This document shows, one piece after another, positions 14,997 through 22,918 of a DNA stretch of 27,719 nucleotides (within the stretch, counting starts at the first letter, position 1; the number at the start of each line of letters is the position of its first letter). The stretch is from DATGFK01 sp040007395. Its GTDB lineage: Bacteria > Chloroflexota > Anaerolineae > Aggregatilineales > UBA2796. The notes beneath the pieces were generated by a model. That model ran no database searches, was not told the DNA's origin, and saw only the letters and a list, made by a program, of their open reading frames with translations. Position numbers and translations under genes: made by a program. The stretch covers positions 1 to 27,719 of the forward strand of contig JBDTVG010000140.1 of assembly GCA_040007395.1 (NCBI GenBank), written 5' to 3'.

Positions 14997-17132
14997 ATGG
15001 CAGCTTATCTGATAGTAGACGTAGATGATCTTTTAACACGGTTACAGACTCGTTCTTTTGCCGTGGATATGCACGATTTAGCGACCCGTTTGCGTGGCAA
15101 TGCAGCCTTAGCGGCGGGTTTGATTAGTCCAGATGCGCTCAATGCGATTGCCGTTGCCGACTGGGAACGCTATCGTACCTCTGGCAATGCGTCGATAGAA
15201 CGCATCTACGAGGGCGTAGGCTTCGAGACGTTTAATGTACCGAGCCGTTCACATTTCGTGGATGCGCTGGTTTTGCACTATTTTTCATCCGATCCGCAGC
15301 CGGTGGACGAACTGATTCTGGTGACGAATGCCCCAGAGATTCTCACCCTCATCGGGCGCATCAAGATGAAGCGTAATGCCCGCGTGCGTGTCTGGTCTGA
15401 TCAAGACCCTGACAACGACGATGTGATCTTTCAGCCGCTTGGATCGATTCTAGGGATTCAGTCCAAGACGATCTCGTTGTATGTCGATTTCGAAAACATC
15501 GCCATCAGTCTGAACGAGCAAGGGTACGCGGTGAACCTTGATCGGCTGATCGATGGCATCAACGAGCACGCCTCCGCACACGGACAGATCACGCGGATGG
15601 CGGCCTATGCCCCTTGGGGTCAGCGGGGGAGTTTGCCGCCGTTGGTCGATGATATGGGGCGCGAGGTTTCCGACGAAGCGCCGAGTCGTCTGGCGCTCGC
15701 CAACATTGATCCGGTCTTCAATTTACCGGGCAAAAACAGCGCCGATATGCGGATCGCCAAAGATGTGCTGGCAGACAGTACCCAGCCAAACTCGGCAGAC
15801 ATTTATATCATTGCTAGCGGTGATCGCGACTTCAACGATCTGTTCGGGGCGCTGCGTGCGCGTAACAAACAGGTGATCGTGTGGGGCGTGCGCGGCAGCA
15901 CCAGCCGTATTCTCGAAAATAACCCGTCGGTTCAGATCGAATATCTGGACGATTTTCTGGAACTGCGTCGGCACGAAGTCGTGGGGCAGATGTATTCCGC
16001 TTCAGTCGCCACGCCGCAGGGTTCAGCGAATGCCTTTACGCCTTCGCAGTGGTCAAGCGTGATCCTGCAATATGACCGACTCGCCGCCAAGACTTCTGCG
16101 GATGGCTTACCTGTTGAAGTGCTCGAAGATCAGTTGCGACGGGTTAGCGCTGTCGTTTCGGATGCACGCGCACACGATCTGGTAACACAGGCGATTGCGA
16201 TGGGTATCCTACGGGCAACGGTCAATGGCAATACCAAGTTGGTCGTCCCTGCCCCCGATCACAGCATCGTGGAGCGGACTCGGCTGGTACGTGACCGTGT
16301 ACTGATTCGCGTTGCCAATACACTCGATGTACGTGGCTGGGCCTACGTGAACTACGGGTTCTTGCTCAAGGGTGTAGCAATGGATCACGAGCTTGACCGC
16401 CCCGGCCTGAACATTGACGATACATGGCGTTCGGAGTGGGTCGATTGCCTGATCCGCGAAGATATTCTGGTGCGGGAACTCATCCCACATCGCCACAACC
16501 CCGAAGATCTTGTTCCGGTGATTCGTCTCTCGGAGCCTTCAACGGGTATGAGTATGGCCTATGCCGGTAACGGTGCGCCCTCGTATGACGATCTGGATAT
16601 ACCGAGCGGCGAGGGGCCACTTCCGCGCAATGCCGATACGGACGCGATGCTCAAGCGGATTATCGTCAGTGTCGATCAGTTCACAAGCTATCGTGGCTTT
16701 ACATGGTGTCCGTTGGGCAGTTTGCACCGCCGCTTGCGTCCATTCGACACCGGAGTGATCTTCCAGCGAGCCGTCGAATGGCTGATGGAATTGGGCGCAG
16801 TCATCGTCGGTGAGTACGAGAATCCGCAGAGCGCCTACAAAACCAAAGGGATTTCGGTGAATACTACTTCGCCATTGGTGCAGGAAATATCGTTGGAACG
16901 CGATAGCTTCGTAATTGCCTTACTGGATCTCTATGACCAGCACCAGCCGATCAGCTATTCGACGCTCTCCAAAGATCTAAACATGACCGATCAAGCGCTC
17001 AATCTCTGGTTATCGATCATGCAAGCCGAAAATGTGCTCAATCCTGTACAGGGCAAGCCGGGATTATTCAGCCTGTTCCGCACCCACCATACGGTAAATC
17101 TGGTGGCAGAAATGCGTAGTAAGTTGTCGTAA
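14997..17132 (+). CDS. tandem NYN-domain (PIN-like nuclease) protein with winged-helix-like repeats
   Basis: Residues 158-335 form a canonical NYN domain (LabA/DUF88 type), a PIN-like metal-dependent RNase fold. It has YVDFEN (D164), KNSADMRIAKD (D250) and SGDRDF (D276, D278), followed by LRARNKQVIVWG. Residues 3-135 repeat the same layout: IVDVDD (D8/D10), SRSHFVDALVLHY, then LILVTNAPEI...MKRNARVRVWSD. Here the SGDxDF acids are replaced by TNAPE, so this copy should be inactive. Residues 350-705 contain about four wH-like modules (around 355-425, 430-520, 570-650 and 655-705), each built like 'LxxLYDQHQPISYSTLSKDLNM'. That suggests RNA or DNA binding, as in other NYN proteins with C-terminal wHTH or LOTUS domains. 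ATG 14997 has GGGGA 8 bases upstream. It is monocistronic, closed by the terminator at 17178. The biological target is unknown. Confidence 0.8.
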   Translation: MAAYLIVDVDDLLTRLQTRSFAVDMHDLATRLRGNAALAAGLISPDALNAIAVADWERYRTSGNASIERIYEGVGFETFNVPSRSHFVDALVLHYFSSDPQPVDELILVTNAPEILTLIGRIKMKRNARVRVWSDQDPDNDDVIFQPLGSILGIQSKTISLYVDFENIAISLNEQGYAVNLDRLIDGINEHASAHGQITRMAAYAPWGQRGSLPPLVDDMGREVSDEAPSRLALANIDPVFNLPGKNSADMRIAKDVLADSTQPNSADIYIIASGDRDFNDLFGALRARNKQVIVWGVRGSTSRILENNPSVQIEYLDDFLELRRHEVVGQMYSASVATPQGSANAFTPSQWSSVILQYDRLAAKTSADGLPVEVLEDQLRRVSAVVSDARAHDLVTQAIAMGILRATVNGNTKLVVPAPDHSIVERTRLVRDRVLIRVANTLDVRGWAYVNYGFLLKGVAMDHELDRPGLNIDDTWRSEWVDCLIREDILVRELIPHRHNPEDLVPVIRLSEPSTGMSMAYAGNGAPSYDDLDIPSGEGPLPRNADTDAMLKRIIVSVDQFTSYRGFTWCPLGSLHRRLRPFDTGVIFQRAVEWLMELGAVIVGEYENPQSAYKTKGISVNTTSPLVQEISLERDSFVIALLDLYDQHQPISYSTLSKDLNMTDQALNLWLSIMQAENVLNPVQGKPGLFSLFRTHHTVNLVAEMRSKLS

Positions 17133-17173
17133 GCCATTGAACACAAAAATCGCTGTGATGAACGCGATAATCA

Positions 17174-17220
17174 AAAACAGACCCTTGCTTCTCAAATCAG
17201 AAACAAGGGTCTGTTTTTTT
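17174..17220. terminator. strong bidirectional intrinsic terminator
   Basis: A perfect 10-bp stem (17178-17187 with 17204-17213) around a 16-base loop is followed by seven T on the plus strand and preceded by four A (T on the minus strand). It ends the NYN gene and also lies just past the stop of maf on the other strand. Confidence 0.92.
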
Positions 17221-17236
17221 AAGGATATTTGGTTGG

Positions 17237-17872
17237 TTACAAATTGCTAAATTGGCAAGGCAAGTTCGTCGGGGAACACGCAATCGGCGTGGGCAAGATG
17301 ACTCCACAGTCGGCAAGTAGGGTTGCGACTGCACACATCGGCAAGCCCATGACGCTCGTAAAACAGCCATCCAGCCGCGCTACGGGTCGAAAGACTTTAT
17401 TGTGGATGGCGTAACTCCCCGCCTTATCCATCGGATCGCCAGAGGCAACATACGCTTCGATCTCTGAATCGGTGAAGTCGCGCAAGAAGACTTTCGCTGT
17501 GGTCAGCCGAGTGGCACTTTGTCCATTGGCTGCATCAAGCAGTATTACGCTGGTATGCACCACATGATACCGATTCCTCAACTGGCGCAACATTGCCACA
17601 GCTTCGGCGGCATCTTGCGGTTTGCCGAGGATTTGGTCGCCATCGGCAACGGTGGTATCAGCACTCAGGATCAACGCATCACTGCCCTGTGGCAAGCTAT
17701 GCGCGATGGCCCACGCTTTCGCCAAACTTAGCCGCTGCACATAGTCGTCTGAGGGTTCGTTGGGGTAAGGGGTTTCGTCAATATCAGGTCGGGCTACCTC
17801 GAAAGGCAGCCCGGTTCGGGTCAGGAGATCAAAACGGCGCGGCGAACTTGAGGCCAAGATCAAAGATCGCAT
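17237..17872 (-). CDS. maf: Maf/YhdE-family nucleoside triphosphate pyrophosphatase
   Basis: The 211-aa protein has the Maf layout: LILASSSPRR (4-13) for phosphate binding, DIDET (30-34), SADTTV with the catalytic Asp72, GKPQDAAEA, and GDPMDKAGSYAI. Maf proteins hydrolyse dTTP, UTP or modified nucleotides to the monophosphate and pyrophosphate in the cytoplasm, cleaning the nucleotide pool. In the usual C-terminal segment, VFRPVARLDGCFTSVMGLP stands in for the common 'I..I.GdyynVvGLP'. It starts 11 bases after the SlyD-like gene ends, so the two probably share a transcript ending at the terminator at 17174-17220. Confidence 0.93.
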   Translation of the reverse strand: MRSLILASSSPRRFDLLTRTGLPFEVARPDIDETPYPNEPSDDYVQRLSLAKAWAIAHSLPQGSDALILSADTTVADGDQILGKPQDAAEAVAMLRQLRNRYHVVHTSVILLDAANGQSATRLTTAKVFLRDFTDSEIEAYVASGDPMDKAGSYAIHNKVFRPVARLDGCFTSVMGLPMCAVATLLADCGVILPTPIACSPTNLPCQFSNL

Positions 17873-17883
17873 GAGAATTGAAC

Positions 17884-18492
17884 CTAATTGAGGTTGTTGA
17901 TCACCGGATCGTCGTCGTTGTCCTCATCATCGAAGTCGTCGAAATCATCGTCGTCATCGTCATCGAGGAAGTCGTCGAAATCGTCATCATCATCGTCGAA
18001 GTCGTCATGACCACCTTCGCCATGCGGATGACCGTGCGCAATTTCTTCCTCGCTGGCCTCACGAATGGCAAGCACCTGAACTTGGAAAAACAATTGCTGA
18101 CCCGCCAACGGATGGTTGAAGTCGAGCGTGACATTGTTCGGGCTAATCTCGCGGACATAGGCTTCCGAGAGGTTATCCTCTTCGTCGCTGATCGCTAGCA
18201 CCATGCCGAGCTTGAGCGGCGGGAGATCCTTGGGTAGCATCTTGCGCTCGATGACTTCCAGTTCCTCTGGATCGTAGACCCCATAGCCATCTTCGGGAGC
18301 TAGCTCGATACTCTTTTCATCGCCGACATGCAGACCAAGCAACTGCTTTTCAAGGCCGGGGATGATATTTTCCGCGCCATGCAAATATTCCAGCGGGTCA
18401 TCGGCCTCGGAATAATCAATGATTTCGCCATTTTCGAGGCGGAGCGTATACGACACACTGACCACTGCTCCATCTTGTACTACATCAACCAC
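17884..18492 (-). CDS. SlyD-like FKBP peptidyl-prolyl isomerase with poly-Asp tail
   Basis: The start is GTG 18492, with AGGA at 18504-18501 and 8 bases between; the frame stays open upstream but without a site. The FKBP core (about 5-75 and 125-155: VSYTLRLENGEIIDYS, LEYLHGAENIIPGLEKQLLGLHVGDE, FNHPLAGQQLFFQVQVLAIRE) is interrupted by an IF (insert-in-flap) domain at about 72-125. That layout is typical of SlyD, a cytoplasmic prolyl isomerase and chaperone. After residue 158 comes a short His-rich patch (HGHPHGEGGH), then about 35 residues that are almost all Asp and Phe. SlyD tails usually bind metals such as nickel; this one is acidic rather than Cys/His-rich. It is probably co-transcribed with maf. 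Confidence 0.92.
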   Translation of the reverse strand: MVDVVQDGAVVSVSYTLRLENGEIIDYSEADDPLEYLHGAENIIPGLEKQLLGLHVGDEKSIELAPEDGYGVYDPEELEVIERKMLPKDLPPLKLGMVLAISDEEDNLSEAYVREISPNNVTLDFNHPLAGQQLFFQVQVLAIREASEEEIAHGHPHGEGGHDDFDDDDDDFDDFLDDDDDDDFDDFDDEDNDDDPVINNLN

Positions 18493-18537
18493 AGGGTGTT
18501 TCCTTTCTATGGGCGTTATATGCCCAAAAACCCGACG

Positions 18538-18559
18538 ATTATACACTACTATGTGTCAA
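18538..18559 (-). promoter_or_regulatory. -10 element (and oddly placed TTGACA) for the SlyD-maf genes
   Basis: On the minus strand a perfect TATAAT (18543-18538) lies 45 bases before the GTG start. A perfect TTGACA (18559-18554) precedes it by only 10 bases, too close for normal sigma70 contact. A TGGGC/GCCCA hairpin (18510-18526) lies in the leader. Confidence 0.4.
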
Positions 18560-18601
18560 TCGAGATAGGGTAGTTTCTATTAAATTTGATGGATAAATTG
18601 G

Positions 18602-18728
18602 CTCATGTGCCGCCGGACAACGCAAGCATTGTCCCTACCAAATCTCGTGTGGTGTAGGGACAGGGCTTGCCCTGTCCGTCCCAAGATTGAATAACTCATG
18701 TGCCGCCGGACAACGCAAGCATTGTCCC
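18602..18728. repeat. palindromic intergenic repeats (REP-like)
   Basis: A 34-base direct repeat is identical at 18602-18635 and 18695-18728. Each copy holds a near-palindrome with GGACAA and TTGTCC ends. Between them, 18658-18677 is a separate palindrome with 9-bp arms (GGACAGGGC/GCCCTGTCC), and GTCCCTAC (18631-18638) is complementary to GTAGGGAC (18654-18661). The cluster lies between two same-strand genes and is typical of dispersed palindromic repeats; whether copies occur elsewhere in the genome cannot be seen here. Confidence 0.8.
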
Positions 18729-18730
18729 GA

Positions 18731-20116
18731 CTAGGCGTTGCTGTCGTTCATGCCCGATACCGCTAACACTTTGATGGCCTCGTCGCGCAGCGCATTGAGT
18801 TTGTCCAGCGCATCAGCATTGCCACGCGCCGAAAGGTCACGGGCGATCATCTCGATCCATTGGATAAGCTCTGGGCCATATTCCGGCGCGTGCTCGGCAA
18901 GGTTCGCCTGTGCTTCCGCGAAGCTCTGACTCATCAGGTCGTTGATGAACTTGATGGCAGGCGGCGCACTCTCGCGCAGCAGCGCGACCACTTTATCAAA
19001 GACAAGTTTAAGCTGTCCGGCGGTGGCTATATCCTTCATCTGTTCCGCCGCCTGAATATTGGCGGAGAGCACTGCCAGGAATGTATCGTCAAGCAGTTCG
19101 ACACGCTCTTGGATTGCAGCATCAATATCGGGGCTGTTCAGGATGCCGCGTAGGGTTTCGGTAGCGACCCGGACAACCTGTTCGTTCTGCTGGTCAACGA
19201 TGCTAGTTAGTTCCAACAGACGGTCACGCACGTTGGTGAGCGCATCTTTGCTTTCCTGATCTTCGGTCTGCTCGACGATTGAGGTAAAGGTCTGGAAGAA
19301 CTGGTAGTCCATGGCGGGACGCGCCAACCCGACCAATACCTGAAGCGCCTCATCGCCTTTTTCGGCGGCAAGATTCATCGCCAGATCGATCAGATCGTTG
19401 TAGTCGGCCTTCTCGCCCAATTCGCTGAGCGCGTTGGCGACCTCTTGAATGCTGGCTTCCTGTTCGCTGGCTTGCGCAATCAACGCCTGACCAGTGGTGG
19501 TCATGGTCAGCAATTGTTCGCGCAACTGCAACATATATTCGGCAGCATCGCGCCGCCCCGCCGCAATCGCTGACTCGGCAGACGCGGACAGAATGCCAAA
19601 GAACTCCTCATTGATCTCGCTGTCGTGTTCGCGCACGAAGTCGGGCAGCGTAGCAGGATCGCGCTGCAAGAGCGCTTCGACCAATTTCATGGTGGCACGC
19701 TGCGCCTCAAGCACTTCTTTGGTGATGCCATCCTTCTCAAGAATCGTTTCGAGCATCCCCTGCATGGTCAGCATCATCTTGGGCGTGAGCAAATAGCCCT
19801 TCCGCTGATTCTGCGGCAAGCTGCTGATGATGGCATTGGTAAGGCTGCCGATCAAACGGTTTTGCTCCTGCTGCGGTAGTCCCAATTCCATCGGAATGAA
19901 GATCAGCAGCAGTTCCTTGAGCGGGTCATGGTAGACCAACGGAGTCGAGAGGCGGGATTGATAACCGCAGTTCGGGCAAGTCACTACATTGGTACGCCCC
20001 GAAAGCAGTCGCGTTTTGGCTTGTGGGTCTTGACCTGCATCAATGATCTGTTCGAGATTAGCCATGAAAGGGCGATGACAGTTGGGGCAGGTAATTTGTG
20101 ATCCAGCGGGTTGCAT
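18731..20116 (-). CDS. CpXC-domain zinc-ribbon protein with long helical C-terminus
   Basis: The N-terminus (about 1-85) is a CpXC domain. CPNC pairs at Cys10/Cys13 and Cys47/Cys50 should bind one zinc ion, followed by the family's STPLVYHDPLKELLLIFIP. CpXC domains are found in many bacteria but have no established activity. Residues 90-455 appear entirely helical and rich in Ala, Leu, Glu and Gln, with heptad-like spacing, suggesting a long helical repeat or coiled-coil scaffold. There is no signal peptide or membrane segment. ATG 20116 has AGGAG 5-6 bases upstream. A hairpin (20133-20139 with 20150-20156) lies in its leader. It precedes the palindromic repeats and lies downstream of the histidine kinase gene on the same strand, with a 140-base gap. 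The cellular role is unknown. Confidence 0.75.
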   Translation of the reverse strand: MQPAGSQITCPNCHRPFMANLEQIIDAGQDPQAKTRLLSGRTNVVTCPNCGYQSRLSTPLVYHDPLKELLLIFIPMELGLPQQEQNRLIGSLTNAIISSLPQNQRKGYLLTPKMMLTMQGMLETILEKDGITKEVLEAQRATMKLVEALLQRDPATLPDFVREHDSEINEEFFGILSASAESAIAAGRRDAAEYMLQLREQLLTMTTTGQALIAQASEQEASIQEVANALSELGEKADYNDLIDLAMNLAAEKGDEALQVLVGLARPAMDYQFFQTFTSIVEQTEDQESKDALTNVRDRLLELTSIVDQQNEQVVRVATETLRGILNSPDIDAAIQERVELLDDTFLAVLSANIQAAEQMKDIATAGQLKLVFDKVVALLRESAPPAIKFINDLMSQSFAEAQANLAEHAPEYGPELIQWIEMIARDLSARGNADALDKLNALRDEAIKVLAVSGMNDSNA

Positions 20117-20132
20117 ATGTTTCTCCTTGCTG

Positions 20133-20156
20133 CTGGCGCGAGCCTGAGTGCGCCAG
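20133..20156 (-). promoter_or_regulatory. leader hairpin before the CpXC gene
   Basis: Arms CTGGCGC (20133-20139) and GCGCCAG (20150-20156) flank a 10-base loop. They lie about 5 bases upstream of the AGGAG ribosome site, where they could modulate translation or bind a regulator. Confidence 0.4.
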
Positions 20157-20256
20157 TTCCAGAACCGATTAGATAGTAGACAAAAAGCACAGGTAAAAGC
20201 GTTACGTACTAGACTAACTGTTAAAGTGGATTGTTGAGCTGTGGTGCAAGGTACGC

Positions 20257-21828
20257 TTAATCTCTGGGGATGGTAAAGCGGAAAGCCGACCCTTTGCCCG
20301 GTTGGCTCTCAACAGAGATTATCCCTTTATGGGCTTCGATAACCGCATGAGCCAAATACAGACCCAAACCAGTGCCTTGTGTTTTGCGGCTCAGTGCATC
20401 ATCGACCCGATAGAAGCGCTCGAAGATGTGCTGTTGTTCCTCTGGGGCCAGCCCAACCCCGTGATCGCGGACGGTCAGCGTGACACTCTGCTCGTCAAAG
20501 CTGCCACTGATGCGAACTTCGCCACCTTTGGGCGAATACTTGATCGCATTGTTGACCATATTATCAATGACCTGACGCAAGCGGATTTCGTCGCCATGAA
20601 TGCTCGGAAAGTTGGGCGGAAAGTCCGCAATCAACTTGTGCTTCTTGGTTTGCGTCTGGAACCGCTCGACGGATCGGGCGGCGACGGCGGCTAGATTCAC
20701 ATCCCCGATGTTCGTCAGACGCATTCCGTCAGCCTGCAACTTTGAGGCAACCAGCAGATTCTCGATCAACTCTGTCAGACGATCTGCCTCTTCTTCGATC
20801 ACAGTCAGACTCTGCTGGATCGTCTTGGCATCCCATGAAGCATCTTCGCGGCGTAGTGTCCCAGCGTACCCTTTGATCAGTGCAACGGGCGTTTTTAGCT
20901 CGTGCGAGATGATAGAGATAAAAGCCGACTTCATCTCCTCTGCTTGCCGAAAGTGCGTGATGTCGCGCACATTGCCGATAATGTTGCTCAGTAAGCCTTG
21001 CTCACCTAGCAGCGGTGCATAAGTGATCCCCAGACTAATCCGGGAACCGTCTGGGCGTAGTATATCGCCTTCGATGTACAGTGTATCCGGCGCAGTATCG
21101 TCGGATTGCTGATGAGGCCAATTGTCGGCAATGGCACTGCTGAGTGACATCCCCCGTTCGACGTGTTCCCACTTGATCACGTCATCGTGCAGTTGCCCGA
21201 TCATGTTGGTGGAAGGCCAACCGAGTACCCGTTCCAGCGCTTTGTTGAAGCGCAGAATGTGCTGCTGTGCATCGAGGATCATGACCCCATCGGCACTGTG
21301 ATCAAGGATCGCGCCGAGGCGTTGGCGCTCCTGATTCACGTATTGGTACATTTCCGCATTATGCACCGCAATGGCGGCTTGGTCAGCAAAACTCTGCAAG
21401 ACCATGCGATCATTGCTGGTCGATTCAGCATTATACGCGCGAAAGACGAAGATCACGCCAACCGTTTCGCCGTGCATAACCATCGGCAGCGCGACAACCT
21501 GTCGCAGCCGCAAGTCGAGACTGCGCGCCACGACACGCATCTTACGGTTTAGCTCTTGCAGGTCGAAGCCCAGATCGCCGTTGTCGATGATATGTTCAAG
21601 CAGCGGCTTGAACAGCGGAATCTGTTCTTCGGTCAGGCCAATCGTCGCCCGTGTCCGGTAGAATCGCGACTCGTACCGCAGCGCGATGAGGCCGACTTGT
21701 CCGGCTAACATAGACACTGCCGCCGCCAAGATAAGCCGCAATACCTCGTCCAGATTTAACTGCGAGGTCAAGGCGCGTGAAATTTCCAGCAAGTAATCTC
21801 GCTGGCGAACTCGAAAGTCAGGTAACAT
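20257..21828 (-). CDS. orphan GAF-PAS sensor histidine kinase
   Basis: This is a cytoplasmic sensor kinase without membrane helices. Starting at ATG 21828 it is 523 aa; ATG 21834 is possible, but AGG at 21838-21836 is better spaced for the second. A GAF domain (about 15-165) is followed by PAS (about 170-290), HisKA with the phospho-acceptor His309 in SIISHELKTP, and a HATPase domain. In the last, N box VNNAIKYSP, G1 DHGVGL, F box FERFYR and G2 GTGLGLYLA are all intact, so it should be active. GAF and PAS domains sense small ligands, redox or cyclic nucleotides. No response regulator is encoded next to it, so its partner lies elsewhere. It is divergent from the VOC gene. Confidence 0.93.
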   Translation of the reverse strand: MLPDFRVRQRDYLLEISRALTSQLNLDEVLRLILAAAVSMLAGQVGLIALRYESRFYRTRATIGLTEEQIPLFKPLLEHIIDNGDLGFDLQELNRKMRVVARSLDLRLRQVVALPMVMHGETVGVIFVFRAYNAESTSNDRMVLQSFADQAAIAVHNAEMYQYVNQERQRLGAILDHSADGVMILDAQQHILRFNKALERVLGWPSTNMIGQLHDDVIKWEHVERGMSLSSAIADNWPHQQSDDTAPDTLYIEGDILRPDGSRISLGITYAPLLGEQGLLSNIIGNVRDITHFRQAEEMKSAFISIISHELKTPVALIKGYAGTLRREDASWDAKTIQQSLTVIEEEADRLTELIENLLVASKLQADGMRLTNIGDVNLAAVAARSVERFQTQTKKHKLIADFPPNFPSIHGDEIRLRQVIDNMVNNAIKYSPKGGEVRISGSFDEQSVTLTVRDHGVGLAPEEQQHIFERFYRVDDALSRKTQGTGLGLYLAHAVIEAHKGIISVESQPGKGSAFRFTIPRD

Positions 21829-21840
21829 CAACATACCTGA
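21818..21840. promoter_or_regulatory. inverted repeat over the histidine kinase start
   Basis: TCAGGTA (21818-21824) and TACCTGA (21834-21840) form perfect 7-bp arms with a 9-base spacer. Both possible start codons (21834 and 21828) and the AGG site lie within it, so it could hide the ribosome site or be an operator for autoregulation. Confidence 0.4.
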
Positions 21841-21926
21841 ATTTTAGCACTTCACAGCCAGACGTGGAAGTGCCGCGTGCGTTTTCTTGTGTGCTTCTAA
21901 CACACGTATCTTTGCGCCGTCTGTAT

Positions 21927-21935
21927 TGTTATAAT
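21927..21935 (+). promoter_or_regulatory. extended -10 promoter for the VOC gene
   Basis: TGTTATAAT (21927-21935) is a perfect extended -10. The region 17 bases upstream has no good -35, as is normal for this type. The start would be near 21942, giving a leader of about 45 bases. Confidence 0.5.
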
Positions 21936-21987
21936 TCGCGATGGTATTTTTCTGTATCCCTTAGCTAAAGAGGCACAGCATTCTTTT

Positions 21988-22428
21988 ATGCGCGTTCTGA
22001 TTACTGTCATCTATACCGATAAACTTGACGAAGTGCGGACGTTTTATGACAAGCACTTTGTATTCCCCACTGTCACCGATCACCCCGACGCATTTGGGAT
22101 TCTGGTGTACCCCGATGCGACGATTACGTTCATCGACTCGGCTTCGGCGGGGGTCGCGCCCAGTCAGAATGTCGTGCTGCGGCTGTTACTGCCGTTCACC
22201 GTGCTGGAACGCGCCCGCTTGATAAGTGAAGGCGCAAATTGCAGCGAACTGGTGGTCGAGAACTGGGGCAGCTACTACGGACAATCTGTCCAATACTTTA
22301 CCCTGACTGATCCCGCCGGGACTCGCATCCAGATTTTCGAGGATCGATTCGGTGAGGAAAAGCAGTTGATGACCACCGGAACTGGAGTCGGCACGAAGAA
22401 AGTCCAAGAACGCGGCTTCATCGAATAA
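21988..22428 (+). CDS. VOC (glyoxalase/bleomycin-resistance) superfamily protein
   Basis: The 146-aa protein fits one VOC module pair: an N-terminal beta-alpha-beta-beta-beta unit (VLITVIYTDKLDEVRTFYDKHFVFPTV...GILVYPDATITFID) and a second ending YFTLTDPAGTRIQIFED, the standard closing strand. VOC proteins bind a metal and act as lyases, dioxygenases, or sequester drugs. The usual first ligand (His or Gln near residue 6) is not evident, and the Glu of IQIFE (about 121) is the only clear candidate, so it could be a non-enzymatic binder. It has its own promoter, is divergent from the kinase, and lies 40 bases before the next gene. The ribosome site is weak. Confidence 0.75.
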   Translation: MRVLITVIYTDKLDEVRTFYDKHFVFPTVTDHPDAFGILVYPDATITFIDSASAGVAPSQNVVLRLLLPFTVLERARLISEGANCSELVVENWGSYYGQSVQYFTLTDPAGTRIQIFEDRFGEEKQLMTTGTGVGTKKVQERGFIE

Positions 22429-22468
22429 TGGGCTGATTAGCGAGTGATTCGGGAAGCGCAAAAAAGCG

Positions 22469-22918
22469 ATGTCAACTAATGTTCTGAGAATAATTCCGAC
22501 TGATCCCAATTATCTGCCGGACAGTGGGATTCAGCAGATGGCGCAGGCGTTGTTTTCGTCTTTTGTCGCGAAAGCTGATCAGGTCAATGTGACCGCCAGC
22601 GACGAGATTAGCTTTGTCGATCCCGGCGAAAACTGGGAACGGGTAGCGTGTCCAGTATGTGGTGCCGATCTTGGTGACTGGTGGCAAGCCGCGATGGAAG
22701 CCGCCTATGCGGATAATTTTGCCGACCTGACTGTGACCGTTCCGTGCTGCGGCGCGACTGGATCGTTCAACGATCTGATCTACGACCCTGCGGCGGGCTT
22801 CGCACGATTCATCCTAGAGGCTATCAACCCGGTCAACGATGTTAATGGCAGCCAACTCGGCTTGCTCAGTGCAACGATGCGCTGCGACTTACGCAAGATC
22901 CAGGCGCGGTACGAATAG
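22469..22918 (+). CDS. uncharacterised protein with four-Cys zinc-binding motif
   Basis: I do not recognise a named family, though the pattern recalls unnamed actinobacterial proteins. The 149-aa protein opens with NVLRIIPTDPNYLPD. Cys61 and Cys64 (ACPVCGADLGDWW) and Cys93-Cys94 (VPCCGATGSFNDL) could bind one zinc. SFVDPGENWERV before the first pair, and YDPAAGFARFILEAINP after the second, look like conserved elements. There is no signal peptide or membrane segment. It begins 40 bases after the VOC gene, so it may be co-transcribed with it. The ribosome site before ATG 22469 is weak (GGGAAG about 12 bases upstream). Confidence 0.7.
   Translation: MSTNVLRIIPTDPNYLPDSGIQQMAQALFSSFVAKADQVNVTASDEISFVDPGENWERVACPVCGADLGDWWQAAMEAAYADNFADLTVTVPCCGATGSFNDLIYDPAAGFARFILEAINPVNDVNGSQLGLLSATMRCDLRKIQARYE

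Noticed and set aside
17884..18010. Short regular GTC/ATC units that look like an array
   Set aside because: Trinucleotide codon repeats of a poly-Asp tail, with no spacer structure; not CRISPR.
17878..18198. Open frame on + strand rich in Val/Ile/Glu
   Set aside because: It is the antisense of the poly-Asp tail of the SlyD-like gene; the composition results from the GAT/GAC repeat read backwards.
21988..22918. VOC plus Cys-rich gene as a toxin/immunity or resistance pair
   Set aside because: No toxin motif, normal sizes and no mobile context; adjacency alone is not enough.
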